Shown: positions 54,346-64,000 of the stretch, piece by piece
Layout of the letters: every line of letters begins with the position of its first letter
Position numbering within the stretch: position 1 is the first letter of the stretch
DNA from: Undaria pinnatifida
Taxonomy: Eukaryota > Sar > Phaeophyceae > Laminariales > Alariaceae
Direction of reading: 5' to 3'
Assembly: GCA_012845835.1 (NCBI GenBank)
Contig: JABAKD010000014.1
Location: forward strand, 434,001 to 498,000
DNA length: 64,000 nt
The notes under the pieces: generated by a model
Database searches by the model: none
What the model was told of the DNA's origin: nothing
Seen by the model: only the letters and a program-made list of their open reading frames with translations
Translations under genes and position numbers: made by a program

Positions 54346-54954
54346 TATGTTGTAGCTGAGAGTTTACCTTAATCCTCATCAACATCACCACCCCAGGTCA
54401 GTGGCCGTTTTGTTGCAGTCAGATAATCAGGTATCGATGTGTATCGAAGTAATAATGTTATTATTGTGATATTGCCCTGGGAGACGTAAGTATGGGATCT
54501 ATTTAATAGGATACGGAAATGATGGTATGAAAGGGTTTCACTTGCCTTCGATGGGCGTTTCGCCATCGATCGATGTACTTGTTATTTTGCTTATTCTTGT
54601 GCTTGTTCTCGTGCTTGTTCTCGTTCTCGTTGTTGAGCTTGTGTGCTTGTGCTTGTTCTTGTTCTCGTTCTCGCCTGAAGAACTCTCGTTTGCTCGTCAT
54701 CAGCGTCCACGCAATTAGCATCATTGCATACCCCAAGCTAAAAAGCTTGATTATTTTATTGCGTATCGTTAATACTGGTACTACTGGTGGTGATGGTCCA
54801 CGGAACCCTCCTCGCCACCGTGTCCTATAAGCCGGATTATTAATAGTTTGCATCCTCAACGTTAAAAAGTCCACGCCACCGTGCATCATCGATCGCTCGT
54901 GTGTGAAGTCCGATTACGTATGTATGTACATATGTATATATACAAGTGGATCGT

Positions 54955-55445
54955 TAATACGAGTGACGCGTGCTACGATGATAAGAGGTGCACCACTTTT
55001 TTTTCGGAGGTTCCTCAGTTTGGGAGCTTAAGACACGTCCTTCTTAACCGAAAAAACTGATTTGGAAAAAAAGAAATAAACCTGCTTTATCGCGGATGAA
55101 AAATCCCCATGTAGACTACATAGGTATACAACGAGAATCACGCAAAATAAACACAATATTCCGACGATATTGGGTCAAGGAGGATTAACGCCTTCACAAC
55201 TGGAAACCCTTTTTGGGAACAAAATTACTTGAAGTTAGTATAGGGAGGGATTTTGGGGGCTCTAAAGGGGTTAACGCCTTTACAGCTGGAAACCCTTTTT
55301 TTGACAAATTTACTTGAGGTTAGTACAGGGAGGGATTTTGGGGCTCTAAAGGGGTCAACGCCTTCACAACTGGAAACCCTTTTGGGGGGGCAAAGTTACT
55401 TGAATTTAGTGTAGGGAGCGATTTTGGGGGGCTCTAAAAAGGGGT
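54955..55445. repeat. Dispersed repeat plus three reversed TTAA-ended MITEs
   Basis: 54955-55185 shares ACGCGTGCTACGAT, GGGAGCTTAAGACA and ACCTGCTTTATCGCGGATGA with 63560-63840. 55190-55445 holds three tandem MITE copies in reverse orientation (AACGCCTTCACAACTGGAAA at each start), mirroring the tandem trio at 37730. Confidence 0.8.
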
Positions 55446-55867
55446 TTAGGAACCCCTTCGCCATTCCGAAACGATTTCAGACGAATTGTGCTTCCTCTAT
55501 CGTAGTGGATCGTTAATACCACCACTATTGGTAGTAATGGGTCCGGGCATCGAGTGACTAAAACTCGATTACCCGACTTCTTTTGTTTTGTTTGTTTTTG
55601 TTATACCCTCCGACGAATGAGGGAAAACATAAAAGGAAAATAAAAGCTTAAGCCCCCACCACGGCGCCACCCGTATTAGCATGCATGTCGTTTTGTCAAC
55701 TTATCTCATTTGATTTAAAAAAAAGAAGAAAAAAAAAAAAAACGCTGATGAAAGAACCTCCGTACAATAACAGCAGCAGTGTCCCGTCCGTCGTGCGACC
55801 GCCTTGTTCCCCGCTGCGTTTACTTTGCCTATCCTATTGAGGCGTCAAAACAAACGTTCAAGTAGGA

Positions 55868-55909
55868 GGATTACCTGTGCTGGCGTACAACGCCCCCGCC
55901 ACCCGCTAC

Positions 55910-55976
<67 letters not shown>
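55868..55976 (+). pseudogene. Decayed start of the last PH-like exon, interrupted by (TTA)n
   Basis: 55868-55912 reads GAGGATTACCTGTGCTGGCG then CCCCCGCCACCCGCTACT. This matches the exon start at 58050, GAGGGTTACCTGTGCTGGTG then TTCCCCCTTACTAC. It is preceded by CAAGTAG in place of the acceptor CGTGCAG and runs straight into about 23 TTA triplets. It is a partial copy of an exon's 5' side placed upstream of the exon, as in the K+ channel gene. Confidence 0.7.
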
Positions 55977-56639
55977 TCATTTGCCATCTGACAATGCAGC
56001 GTGAGAGTCAAACACCAGGAACATACATGCAGAAAGAACACGACAACAACCAGATGAAAGCGTGAAACGATGTTTCCAGCATCCAAAAAGTACAAGTACT
56101 AGATGTACCTCCCTTTTCTCCTGGCCATGCCCCTTCCAGCCGCAAGGGCCAAGTCCTCCCCCCCTATACACTTCCGAAGAAGCATCGAACGACAACCCGC
56201 CGTCCACATAATAAGTGACTAGTTTGTAACTGCTGCGCGTATGTTTCAACGCGCCGAAGGCTGTGCGGTGTTGCTGCCTAATGCTATCGGTCGTGGCAAG
56301 GAGTGAGTCCCCGCCGTCTCGCTCTCTCTGTGGCCCTGCCCTCTTCACCCCCTCCCCCCAAAACACTACCGCTCCCGCCCCTAAGCTTTCCAATTCCAAC
56401 CGCAAGGTCCAAGTCCTCCGCCCCTCGCCTATCCTTTAGATGCGACATGCTTTTCGTTCCGGTGTGGCAACGCTCGCCCCCTGCTATATGGCCCCTTGCC
56501 TATCCCTACTAATGCGTTGCTATTTCTGATGTTGCTTCTTTTGTCAAACAAGAGGGCTTCGCGCGCTGGTGCCCCCCCCCCCCCCCCCCCGCCGTTCCCT
56601 ACTACACGTATCATGTAAGCTCTTGACTATCCCAAGTCC

Positions 56640-57310
56640 TAACGGCGGGTGCTACCGATGGAGGTATATATAGCCCTTTTTGAGTGATTTTTTTTGTTCT
56701 GAACGACGGGGCTCCTTAACGCCATCACCACTGGAAACCCGTTTTTGGTGAACAATTACTTGGAAATAATACAGGGAGGGGCTTGGGCGTTATTAGCCCC
56801 TTAGTCGTCGAAAAAAAAAATGATTTTTGGCTTTTTTTTAATGACGGGGGCTTCTGAGCCCCTTTAGAGCCCCCAAATCCCTCCCTATACTAAAAATCAA
56901 GTAAATTTGTTCCCAAAAAGGGTTTCCAGTTGTGAAGGCGTTAACCCCTTTAGAGCTCCGAAATCATCGAAAATAAATATCTTTGTTTTTTACAAAAAAA
57001 AAATGCCGGACAAGTACCATCTACGAGGCCGTGGAGGATTTGATTTTTCATCAGGCAGCACCGGGGAGCACAAATTAAATATAATCCCACCCGCACTTTT
57101 TTTTCAGGAGCCAGACAGGGGGGGGCATGTTAACCCCTTTACAACTGGAAACCCGTTTTTGGGGACAACATCACTTGGATTTAGTATAGGGAGGGGTTCG
57201 AGGGCTCTAAGGGGGTTAAGGGGGGGAAGGGGGGGGGGGGGGCGTACTCATGTTTTGCTTGCCCTAGTCATTTGACCATTGACCACGCATCCCTTTTGAG
57301 ACGGAGCAGG
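56640..57310. repeat. TTAA-ended MITEs and a reversed C-tailed repeat
   Basis: Three MITE copies at 56715-56795 (-), 56855-56960 (+) and 57135-57220 (-). Then come a G run and a reversed C-tailed repeat at 57225-57310 (GCGTACTCATG and ATTTGACCATTGACCACGCA). No exon was seen between 57310 and 58000; a 197-codon minus frame there lacks any domain. Confidence 0.75.
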
Positions 57311-58049
57311 GGGAGGGAAGGGGTTACTAAACCCAAGTGAAACAAAGTTCGGAAGAAAACACGCCATTTTCTCGATTCGCGCAGATATGATCACGCTCCG
57401 ATTTTTTTTCTTTTTGCTTTGACTTTTCTGAGATTGTGGCTCCGTTTTTCTCTTCTTTGCGTGCTCCTGGGGAACACTTTCTTTTTTATAATCTCCAAAG
57501 ACATTTTTTTTTTTCTTCTTTAGTGGGTGAGGAGGTATAGAGAGCTTACCTAGCGATCTGGTCGCCCGGATTTTTGGCGAGATGGACTGCTCGCGTTTGC
57601 GAGCTAGGAAGCACTTCCTGGTGGGATCGAGGTGCGGGCGTAGACCCAACCCAACTCCTAACCCAACCCTCACCCCCAACCCGGATCCAAACGGACCCAA
57701 GAACGATCCCAAAACGGGCCAGAACTCGGTGCGCAGTCGCGTTTCGAAATTTATTTCATCATTCCGATCGGCGGACCACCGCATAGCCCTCGGCCAATGA
57801 GAGAGCGTAAAGACTACCCTTCGATTTCCGGGCGGCCACATGGCTAAGGTATACTAGTAATAGCATATGAATAGTATACTAGTAATAGTACAGAGATCCT
57901 CAAGCGAAGGGAGCCCCACAAGAAGAAGACAAAAAAAAAGAAAGAAAGTGGCACCCGTCTCTACCGTATTGTAGCACGAGGCTAACGATGCGATTGTTTT
58001 CTTTTTATTCCCCCCGCCTTTTTTTGCTGTTGTTCTTGTTCTCGTGCAG

Positions 58050-58262
58050 GAGGGTTACCTGTGCTGGTGCGGAACCCTTCCCCCTTACTACAAGACTCGG
58101 ATAGCGGCGGAAGCTCTCCTCAACGCGACCCGAGCGGGGAACCTCGTCACCGTGCAGATCGCGAACCAGGGCGACGTGGGATTCCAGTGCGCGCGTCTAA
58201 CGGACGCGATAGTGTTAGAGGTCGGCCTAAACGGGGTCATCCGAGCGTGCCGCCAGGAATGA
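58050..58262 (+). CDS. Last exon of a PH-like domain protein
   Basis: The acceptor TTCTCGTGCAG sits behind a T-rich tract; phase 0. It has 70 codons ending at TGA 58260: EGYLCWCGTLPPYYKTRIAA then EALLNATRAGNLVTVQIANQ, GDVGFQCARLTDAIVLEVGL and NGVIRACRQE. Joined to the exon ending LLKFND(Q) at 43093, it gives R-R-L-L-K-F-N-D-Q-E-G-Y-L-C-W, the strand 2-strand 3 transition of PH-type domains with the typical Trp. A later hydrophobic strand (AIVLEVG) and a short terminal helix would complete the fold. The phase match and fold fit support the join, but the 15-kb gap does not. PH domains commonly bind phosphoinositides or proteins; no specific ligand can be named. Confidence 0.6.
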   Translation, partial: EGYLCWCGTLPPYYKTRIAAEALLNATRAGNLVTVQIANQGDVGFQCARLTDAIVLEVGLNGVIRACRQE

Positions 58263-58315
58263 CGAAAAAAAACGTTTTTTTTTCGTTAGTTTTTTTCCCA
58301 GATTGTTTCACAGGT

Positions 58316-58500
58316 CGGGTCGGGTCGGGTCGGGTCGGGTCGGGTCGGGTCGGGTGGGGCCGGGTCGGGTCACGGTCGCCCGACCCGACCCGTGATATTT
58401 GAACCCTGCCGACGCGACCCGACCCGACCCGACCCGACCCGACCAATAAGATTTCGAACACCTCGTGATCCGACCCGACTCGACCCGAGAGATTTTGAAA
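58316..58500. repeat. GGGTC satellite in inverted arrangement
   Basis: Nine to ten GGGTC units (58316-58372) switch at about 58378 to GACCC units up to 58500. The two arms could pair into a long hairpin. AACACCTCGTGATCCGACCC in the right arm is the reverse complement of the AGGAGGTGTTT-linked flank of the array at 4584. It starts 54 bp after the stop codon of the PH-like gene. Confidence 0.92.
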
Positions 58501-58569
58501 CTTTCTTTTCGGCCCGACATTTTTTTGTGGCTGTTTGGTTGGTCTTGCGGCAAGCCTTTGTGGAGGAAA

Positions 58570-58945
58570 CTTTACTTCCGGCAGGTACTGCACTTAGTCG
58601 TACGATCGTGTACTATCTGGCAGATACGCGTATAGTCAAGTGGTGCAAATGTACTATCTATTAGATACGAACGTATTATCGGTACGGACCAGCTCTGGTA
58701 CAAATCGTACTCTATCAATAGGTACCCACGTGTGCTGGGTACAAAACGTAGACGAGTCTTTGGTACGGACGGGCGTGCGGAACGAATCAGCCGGTGCAAA
58801 CGTACATCAAAGGTACAGACGTACTCGAGGTACGAATATACAAGGCGCAAACGTACCATGATACAAACGTACTTGAGGTACACAGGTGCTGAAGACACGA
58901 ATGCTGTATTTGGTACGAAGGTATAGGGTACATGCGTACACCAGG
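58570..58945. repeat. Diverged short tandem repeat with GGTACGAAC-like units
   Basis: About fifteen loosely spaced GGTAC(G/A)AA(C/T) or CAAACGTAC motifs at 15-25-bp intervals, with no long exact unit. No gene was recognised. Confidence 0.65.
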
Positions 58946-60620
58946 AACCTGGTAGATACCAAACCTGTGGATACGCTCGAAATCACGAAAACCGGTACGA
59001 ACGGGGCACGTGACGGGGGGGGGGGGGCGTTATAGGTGCGCCTCGTTCCCGTCGCCGTCGATTAAGAATTAATTGTGTCTGTTTCATTGGAAAGAATCAG
59101 GGAAGCGGGGGGGGGGGGGTGGAGGAATGAGACAGACTGGCGGGGGGGAGGGGAGAGTGGGAGAGAGGGGAATACACGGGGGGGGGAGAGAAGTGAGAAG
59201 CATACTTGCGGCATACATAGGGATGGAGGTCGGGGGAGGTATAGGCGGCCTTTAGCCCTGCAGAAAGAGGTTGGTCGCGGGAGGTGGTGGTGGTCGTGAT
59301 GGGTGATGGGTGATGGGTGATGGGTGATGGGTGATGGTTGTGGTTGTGGCAGTGGTAGTCCATGATTTGGAATTTGGTTGAAAACGCGTTTCTTTTTTTC
59401 TACGGCAATTTTTCGCTAGAGTACACAGCTGTTTGAGATCGGGCTTATGAACCAGGTCGGCACTCATCAGATCTAGGAAGAAAAACGCGGGTGTTAGCTG
59501 CTGGTTGGGCTAGCTGGAGGCCTTCGGAAGATAAATTGAAAGCGTTCCTCGTGGCTCGTAGCATACACGCACCCCCAGGTTGCTAACCCCCTGTTTGCCG
59601 TACAGCACGCAAGATAGCGCATCGCTTCACACGAACTTGAAAGCTGATGATTTCGACAACGGGGCGGGTGCAGACGCCGAGCGGCGCATGTATGGAAAGA
59701 TCTCGAGGAACATCTTCCCAAGGCTGCCATTTTTTTGTTTTGTGTGCCTCCGTGGTTTTGGATATTAACGGCTCTTTATTCACTGCCGGGGGTGTGCTAT
59801 CTTAACACAGCAAGTGCCCGTTCGGGGGGGGGGGGGGTAGGGGGGGGGGGGGGGGTGTACTCAGTTTGTGCATGGCCGTAGTCGTATGGCGACAGGTAGA
59901 GGGGGGCGGGGGCGGGGGCGGGGCTCATTTCACGGGGGGGGGGGGGGGGGGGGGACTAGGCTTATTGGGTTCAGTTGCCCTCCAGTGCACACGTAACAAA
60001 ACCAGGTGAAGTGATGCTTGTCAAGCACATTTTGCGGTGGCATGGTAGAAAGCAATGGTGCGTACCCAGCACTTTTGCGGTGGTTTTAGTCAAAGCGGTC
60101 AGAAGTGCGTATCAAGCACGCTGCAAGCAGTTGTTATTTCAGGGTATATGATCGATGTAGTATACGTACATGCGTTAGGTTTCAGGTGGTGTTGCTTTTG
60201 TAGCGGTTTTTCCTTTGTAACGGTTTTTTGTAACGGTTTTGCTTGTAACGGTTGGCATGTAACGGTGTAATAGGTGGTTTTGCCTTGTAACGGTTGTCCC
60301 CTTGTAACGGCTTATTTTTGGTGTCGGTGTAATTTGTGTGTCGGGACGCTCATGTCTCTTGTGGATTGGTGAGCCCTTGTACAAGGTGCCCGAGAGCCCG
60401 CTGCCTTATGTCGCGCTTGAGATAACACCCCGTACGACAATTTTCAAAGCCAATATTATCGAAAACCAGGGCGGCGCACGTAACGGAAAAGGTGGCTTTG
60501 GGAAGGTCTCGTCGAGATGTTTTGATAGACGCGCCACTCGGTGTTTGCCGTTTCCTCGTTGTCGAAAATGTCAGCTTTGTTGTTCGCCCTAGGAGATGTG
60601 TTATCTTATGCGGCACACGG
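58946..60620. other. Repeat-rich block without a recognised gene
   Basis: Holds G runs (59015, 59110, 59826, 59937), a GATGGGT 7-bp tandem (59298-59338), a reversed dispersed repeat (59570-59745) and its direct copy (60395-60610), a reversed C-tailed repeat (59835-59905), and seven TTGTAACGG-like units at about 20-bp spacing (60190-60312). Confidence 0.6.
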
Positions 60621-60800
60621 TGCCTTGTAGAAAGTTCTCGAGAGGCTAATATCTACTGCTACAGCCTTGTACCGGGTTCTGAAGAGGCTTCTACTAATGC
60701 TACGAGCACTACTTCAACCTTGTATAGGGCTCTCGAGAAGCCGCTACTTCGTCTACTACTGTTTTATACGGCTCTCGAGATTCCACTAGAAATATCACTG
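60600..60800. repeat. Tandem repeat, 50-60-bp period
   Basis: Four diverged units with CCTTGTA(C/T)(C/A)GGG(T/C)TCT(C/G)(G/A)AGA(G/A)G and CTACT(A/G)CTAC-like triplets between them. The frame at 60492-60839 runs through it and is not a gene. Confidence 0.75.
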
Positions 60801-62940
60801 CTACGGCCTTACTACAAGGTTTTCGGCAGGTGTTTCTAATACTAGTGCTACTGCGGGCGGGCTATCGAGCGCTTCCTCGCGTTTCCGTTAAAAACGATCC
60901 CTTCTGCAGGAAAAACGTTTTGCCTGCTTCTTCCCTCTTGAGCTGCAGGGTCGCAGGAAGATTGTTTTGCGCTGCTTTAGACTTGTTCCGTTGGTTGCGG
61001 GGTTTGTTTCCGTTGTGCAATTGCTTGTTTTGGTCGCAGGATTGATGTCATCTACTGCTTACTAGGTAGTTCCTTCGGCCAGGAGGCTAGCTTTATCTGC
61101 TTCGCTGCCTCGGGCACGCAGAGTTGTTTGTTGTGTCCCTTCCTTTGGGGCTTAGGGTTCAGTTGTGTGTGTGTGTTTTTTGTCCTTGTCTCGTTCCTCC
61201 GGCTTGTTACCCTCATGATCGAGACACCATATTATTCGCGGCGTGTTGTGTTAATTTGGTTACCTTTGCCTGCCTTATGCACCATACACCTTAAATCCTT
61301 GTAAATCGTGAATCGCGCGACAACGTCTCGCAGAGACTATCATTGTATTATAGCCACCGAGCACAGCATATTTAGAGGGCGGGTAGGACTTCACATGTGT
61401 TTTTTTGAGATGGGCTCCGACGGTTTGCTGTTGCGGAGTACGAGCAAAGACGGTCGAGGGAGGGTCGTTTTGTGTTTCTTCTGTGGAGGTTTTGAGGTTA
61501 TTAGTCTACCGGTCTACGGGTTAAAAGGTTATAACCCATAACCACCCCAAAGTAGACCTGTGCAAACTAAGACTTATGCGTTTTTGGCGCGACATATCAT
61601 GGAGGTGGTTGCGGATCGACTGGACTCGACTCATAGGGTTGGGGTCAGGGCTCGGGGTGCTTGACTGATGGTAACGCGGGTCTAGCGTCTTTAGCGTGGC
61701 TGATTCTGAGAGATGATCGCGGCTCGACCAATCACCGCACGAGCAGAGGGGATGTCCTGCGTGTCGTTAGAAAGGTGTTTCGTCCAAAGTATTGGTCGAT
61801 CCCTGCGCCTTTTGCTTGACAAATCATGAGAGGTGGTCGCGGCTCGGCTCAGCACCGAACAAAGGCGTCTGTCCAAAGAGTCTTGGAATGCACGCGGTGT
61901 ACGGTAAAGTTTTTTTTTCTAAAATTGGTCAATATTTCTAAATACGACCAATATCCATCGTGTCCTCGTACATTGTTGCCACTGCGTCACCTAGGCGTCC
62001 CCCAACGAAGGTCAGAAGACCAGAAGAGGCGAGAACGTGTGTCCCTTCGCGAATGTAGCATGGAGCGCATCGTAGTATATATCATGTCTCGCGTACTCCC
62101 ATCATATTTCCCATGGATATTGTTTTGCACTTTTGTGTTTCTTCAAAAGAATGTCAAGCAGGAAGAAAGTACAACACTCGAAATCGACTCCTTCATGGGC
62201 GTTCGCCAGGGTGCCAGAAGTGTGAATCGAAACGGTTGGGGAGTCTGATGGCATTATAGGGCTGGGTGAGGGGAGAGGGGGTGGGGGGGGTGATATACCC
62301 ATAGCTTGCCCTAAGTACTAAGAACGGCCAGGTATCACCATACTGTATGGGGCTGATTCATTTTCTGCTGATATCGCTGGTGGTGTGTTATCGTTGATAA
62401 ATATTTTTTCGATTTCCACCTGTTGTTGGCCTGTTGAGGGGATGATGTAGAGTACCACCCTCAACATTTTGGCGTTTTTTTTTTTGTACGATTTGGATAC
62501 GTTTTACATGGCGGGTAGATCCATAATATGATACACGGCGAAGCAAGAGATGGCGCGGTTTGCAGAGGTTGATAGCTGCTACCGCGTTGCTAGCTTCTCA
62601 ACCCGAGGGGTTGGCGTTATTGATGGTTGAATAGGTTGTCTGTTGTGAACACTGATTTTTTTGGCGATTTTTACGGAAGCGCCACACGCGCCGCGTGGGC
62701 AAAATAATCCAATCATTTTGGTATTTTTCTTCTTTTTCCTGTTTTTATTTCCGACAATGAGTGTGCAATGCACGAGTCATTTTAAACCCCACAGCTCACA
62801 CAATACACCACATTGTCTTTCGTTTGTTCGCGGAACAAACAATATGTCATGGTGTGGTCATTTGATATGGTCGTGAATCGACTCGAATTGACTTGATCCA
62901 TCACCGCGTGAGCGTGGGCGCTACCTAGGCTATGGCGTAG
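60801..62940. other. No recognised gene
   Basis: 61590-61900 and 62855-62920 carry loosely related segments with GGTCGCGGCTCG(A/G) and (A/C)CACCG..CGAGC, about 100 bp apart, probably a decayed repeat. The 140-codon frame at 61826-62248 has no domain, splice context or composition unlike its surroundings. Nothing else was recognised. Confidence 0.5.
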
Positions 62941-63260
62941 CCGGTCGCCCAGGTGGTGTATCAGGTTATCCTCGAGCCTGGTATAGGTCAGTTTCGTGAG
63001 TTCGAGTCCCCCCGAGTGCATACACGTATATATATATATATATTCGTAGGAACTTTTTCTTGCGCACACATTGACTTGCGGAAAGCGCGAGAGCGCGAGT
63101 TACCATCATTCGAGATGAAAAATCGACGAGCAGTGGGATTGCTGAACCCTATGTAGTATGCGCGATGAAAAATGAAGGTAAAAACCTGGGGGGAGAAGGG
63201 ACGACACCTGTGACCACGGCTTGTCCAGAAGCTGGAAAGTAGATGTGTGAACAACAACAT
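62941..63260 (+). mobile_element. tRNA-derived SINE, family A
   Basis: Starts CCGGTCGCCCAGGTGG; the A box is TGGTGTATCAGGTTATC and the B box AGTTCGAGTCCCCC. An (TA)n expansion (63027-63042) lies after the tRNA-like head. The body ends CCAGAAGCTGGAAAGTAG. It is the only copy outside the channel gene. Confidence 0.87.
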
Positions 63261-64000
63261 ATGACTGATTCTTACCACGATAGCCCCCCCCAAACCAGTG
63301 ATTTTATTTAACGAACGTTTCATGGCTGCTCGACACAAGGAAGGATACAATTGAAGACAAAGTATCCATATATTTTCTTGTGTGCAAATGCGTGCAAAGG
63401 CCTATCGATCGATGACGTCGGGGTGTCGAAGGACACCGTATTTCAGGAGGTACGACCGGGAGCTGGTTTTGAAAACCGGCGATTTCGATGACGAAAAGTT
63501 GGGGAGGCTACCGTAGTAAGACTCATATTATAGCACTGTAGATATTGTTATACCTAGTACTATATAAAGACGCGTGCTACGATAGAGGCGCACCGCTTTT
63601 TTTCTGAGGTTTCCTCGCTTTAGGAGGTCAAGACATGCCCTTCGTAGCCCAAAAACGGATTCGGACAAAAATAAACCTGCCTTATCGCGGATGAAAAGTT
63701 CCATGGCCTAGATATAGAACGAGAAGCCATGAAAAAAAAAAAATAAGCCATTTCCGACGATTTTGGGTTAAGGAGCCCCGACAGTCAGAAAACATGTCAG
63801 ACGAAAAATGCTGCCGCTATCGTAGCCCGCGTCTCATACTAAAATGTAGTATTATACCTCTGTGTTGTCGCTTCCGAGTCAAGACGCATGGTATGATAGG
63901 AGACGCACCCGTGGTTTTCTGAGGCTTCTTCCTTGGGCGGGGCTCGATACCTCGTTAACCCGAAACACGATTCTGAGAAAACTATCGAAGTGCAACCCCA
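63261..64000. repeat. Two dispersed repeats at the window edge
   Basis: 63299-63525 is the third copy of the 220-bp repeat of 8645 and 34255. 63560-63840 matches 54955-55185 and carries CCATGGCCTAGATATAGAAC, a variant of the CCATGGCCTAGGTATAC motif also at 5473, 17320 and 50166. A partly related stretch continues to 64000. No gene was seen. Confidence 0.7.

Larger units (their letters stand above)
43094..58049 (+). other. Possible 15-kb intron, rich in mobile repeats
   Basis: If 42605-43093 and 58050-58262 are adjacent exons, this is one intron. Contents by position: duplicated repeat (43816-43935 and 44165-44290), dispersed repeat (44500-44660, -), MITE (45793-45905), TTAA-ended MITEs, direct duplications (51725-51885, 52421-52579), family D tRNA-like repeats, MITE (54172-54345), (TTA)n tract and exon copy (55868-55976). 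A frame at 50330-50578 (VYVRGQLAMLSVDPSPEEGT) and one at 47497-47934 have no splice or domain support. Undetected exons cannot be excluded. Confidence 0.4.

Noticed and set aside
57248-57841. 197-codon minus frame
   Set aside because: Begins inside a C-tailed repeat, has Lys and Pro runs, and no domain; chance frame.
61826-62248. 140-codon plus frame
   Set aside because: No family resemblance, no exon-like composition and no splice sites.

Overview
The window is eukaryotic nuclear DNA. Coding sequence is sparse (about 2-3 kb in 64 kb) and is split into short exons with GT-AG boundaries separated by 1.1-5 kb introns. Everything else is dense with dispersed repeats, tRNA-like SINEs, a LINE remnant, MITE-like inverted repeats, minisatellites and long homopolymer or trinucleotide tracts. 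My best guess is a multicellular stramenopile, most likely a brown alga, because of the intron-rich genes, C-rich polypyrimidine tracts and EAG-like potassium channel. That placement is inference and cannot be proved from this sequence alone.

Left half (about 1.7-30.2 kb, + strand): a single gene for a six-transmembrane voltage-gated K+ channel with a C-linker and a cyclic-nucleotide-binding homology domain (EAG/KCNH or plant-Shaker-like architecture). I can join eleven exons (1727-1818, 6562-6801, 11928-12010, 13156-13407, 16722-16869, 19932-20161, 23057-23264, 24637-24753, 26305-26466, 27956-28138, 29923-30207). Every junction phase agrees, giving 665 codons plus a stop. The start codon is missing, so the 5' end probably lies outside the window or in an unrecognised exon before 1727. 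The S4 helix has eight basic residues at every third position, and the selectivity filter reads TVGYGD, assembled across an intron.

The most unusual feature is that several exons of this gene are surrounded by degenerate partial copies of themselves in the same orientation. Each copy spans a splice junction. Copies on the 5' side carry the intron 3' end plus the exon start; copies on the 3' side carry the exon end plus the intron start. The S5 exon has nine upstream copies at roughly 195-bp spacing. The pore half of the same exon has four decayed copies downstream. The S1-S3, filter/S6, cyclic-nucleotide-domain and last exons show the same pattern. The copies carry stops, frameshifts or truncations, so they look like decayed remains rather than usable alternative exons.

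Right half (about 31-58.3 kb): fragments of one or more further + strand genes. There is a WD40-like exon (about 31.47-31.64 kb), a duplicated small charged exon (39.98 and 40.56 kb), and two exons (42.6-43.09 kb and 58.05-58.26 kb) that would join in phase across a 15-kb intron into a PH-like domain ending at a stop codon. A decayed partial copy of that last exon sits 2.2 kb upstream, repeating the pattern of the first gene. The final 6 kb holds only repeats. No rRNA, functional tRNA, CRISPR array or prokaryotic operon was found.
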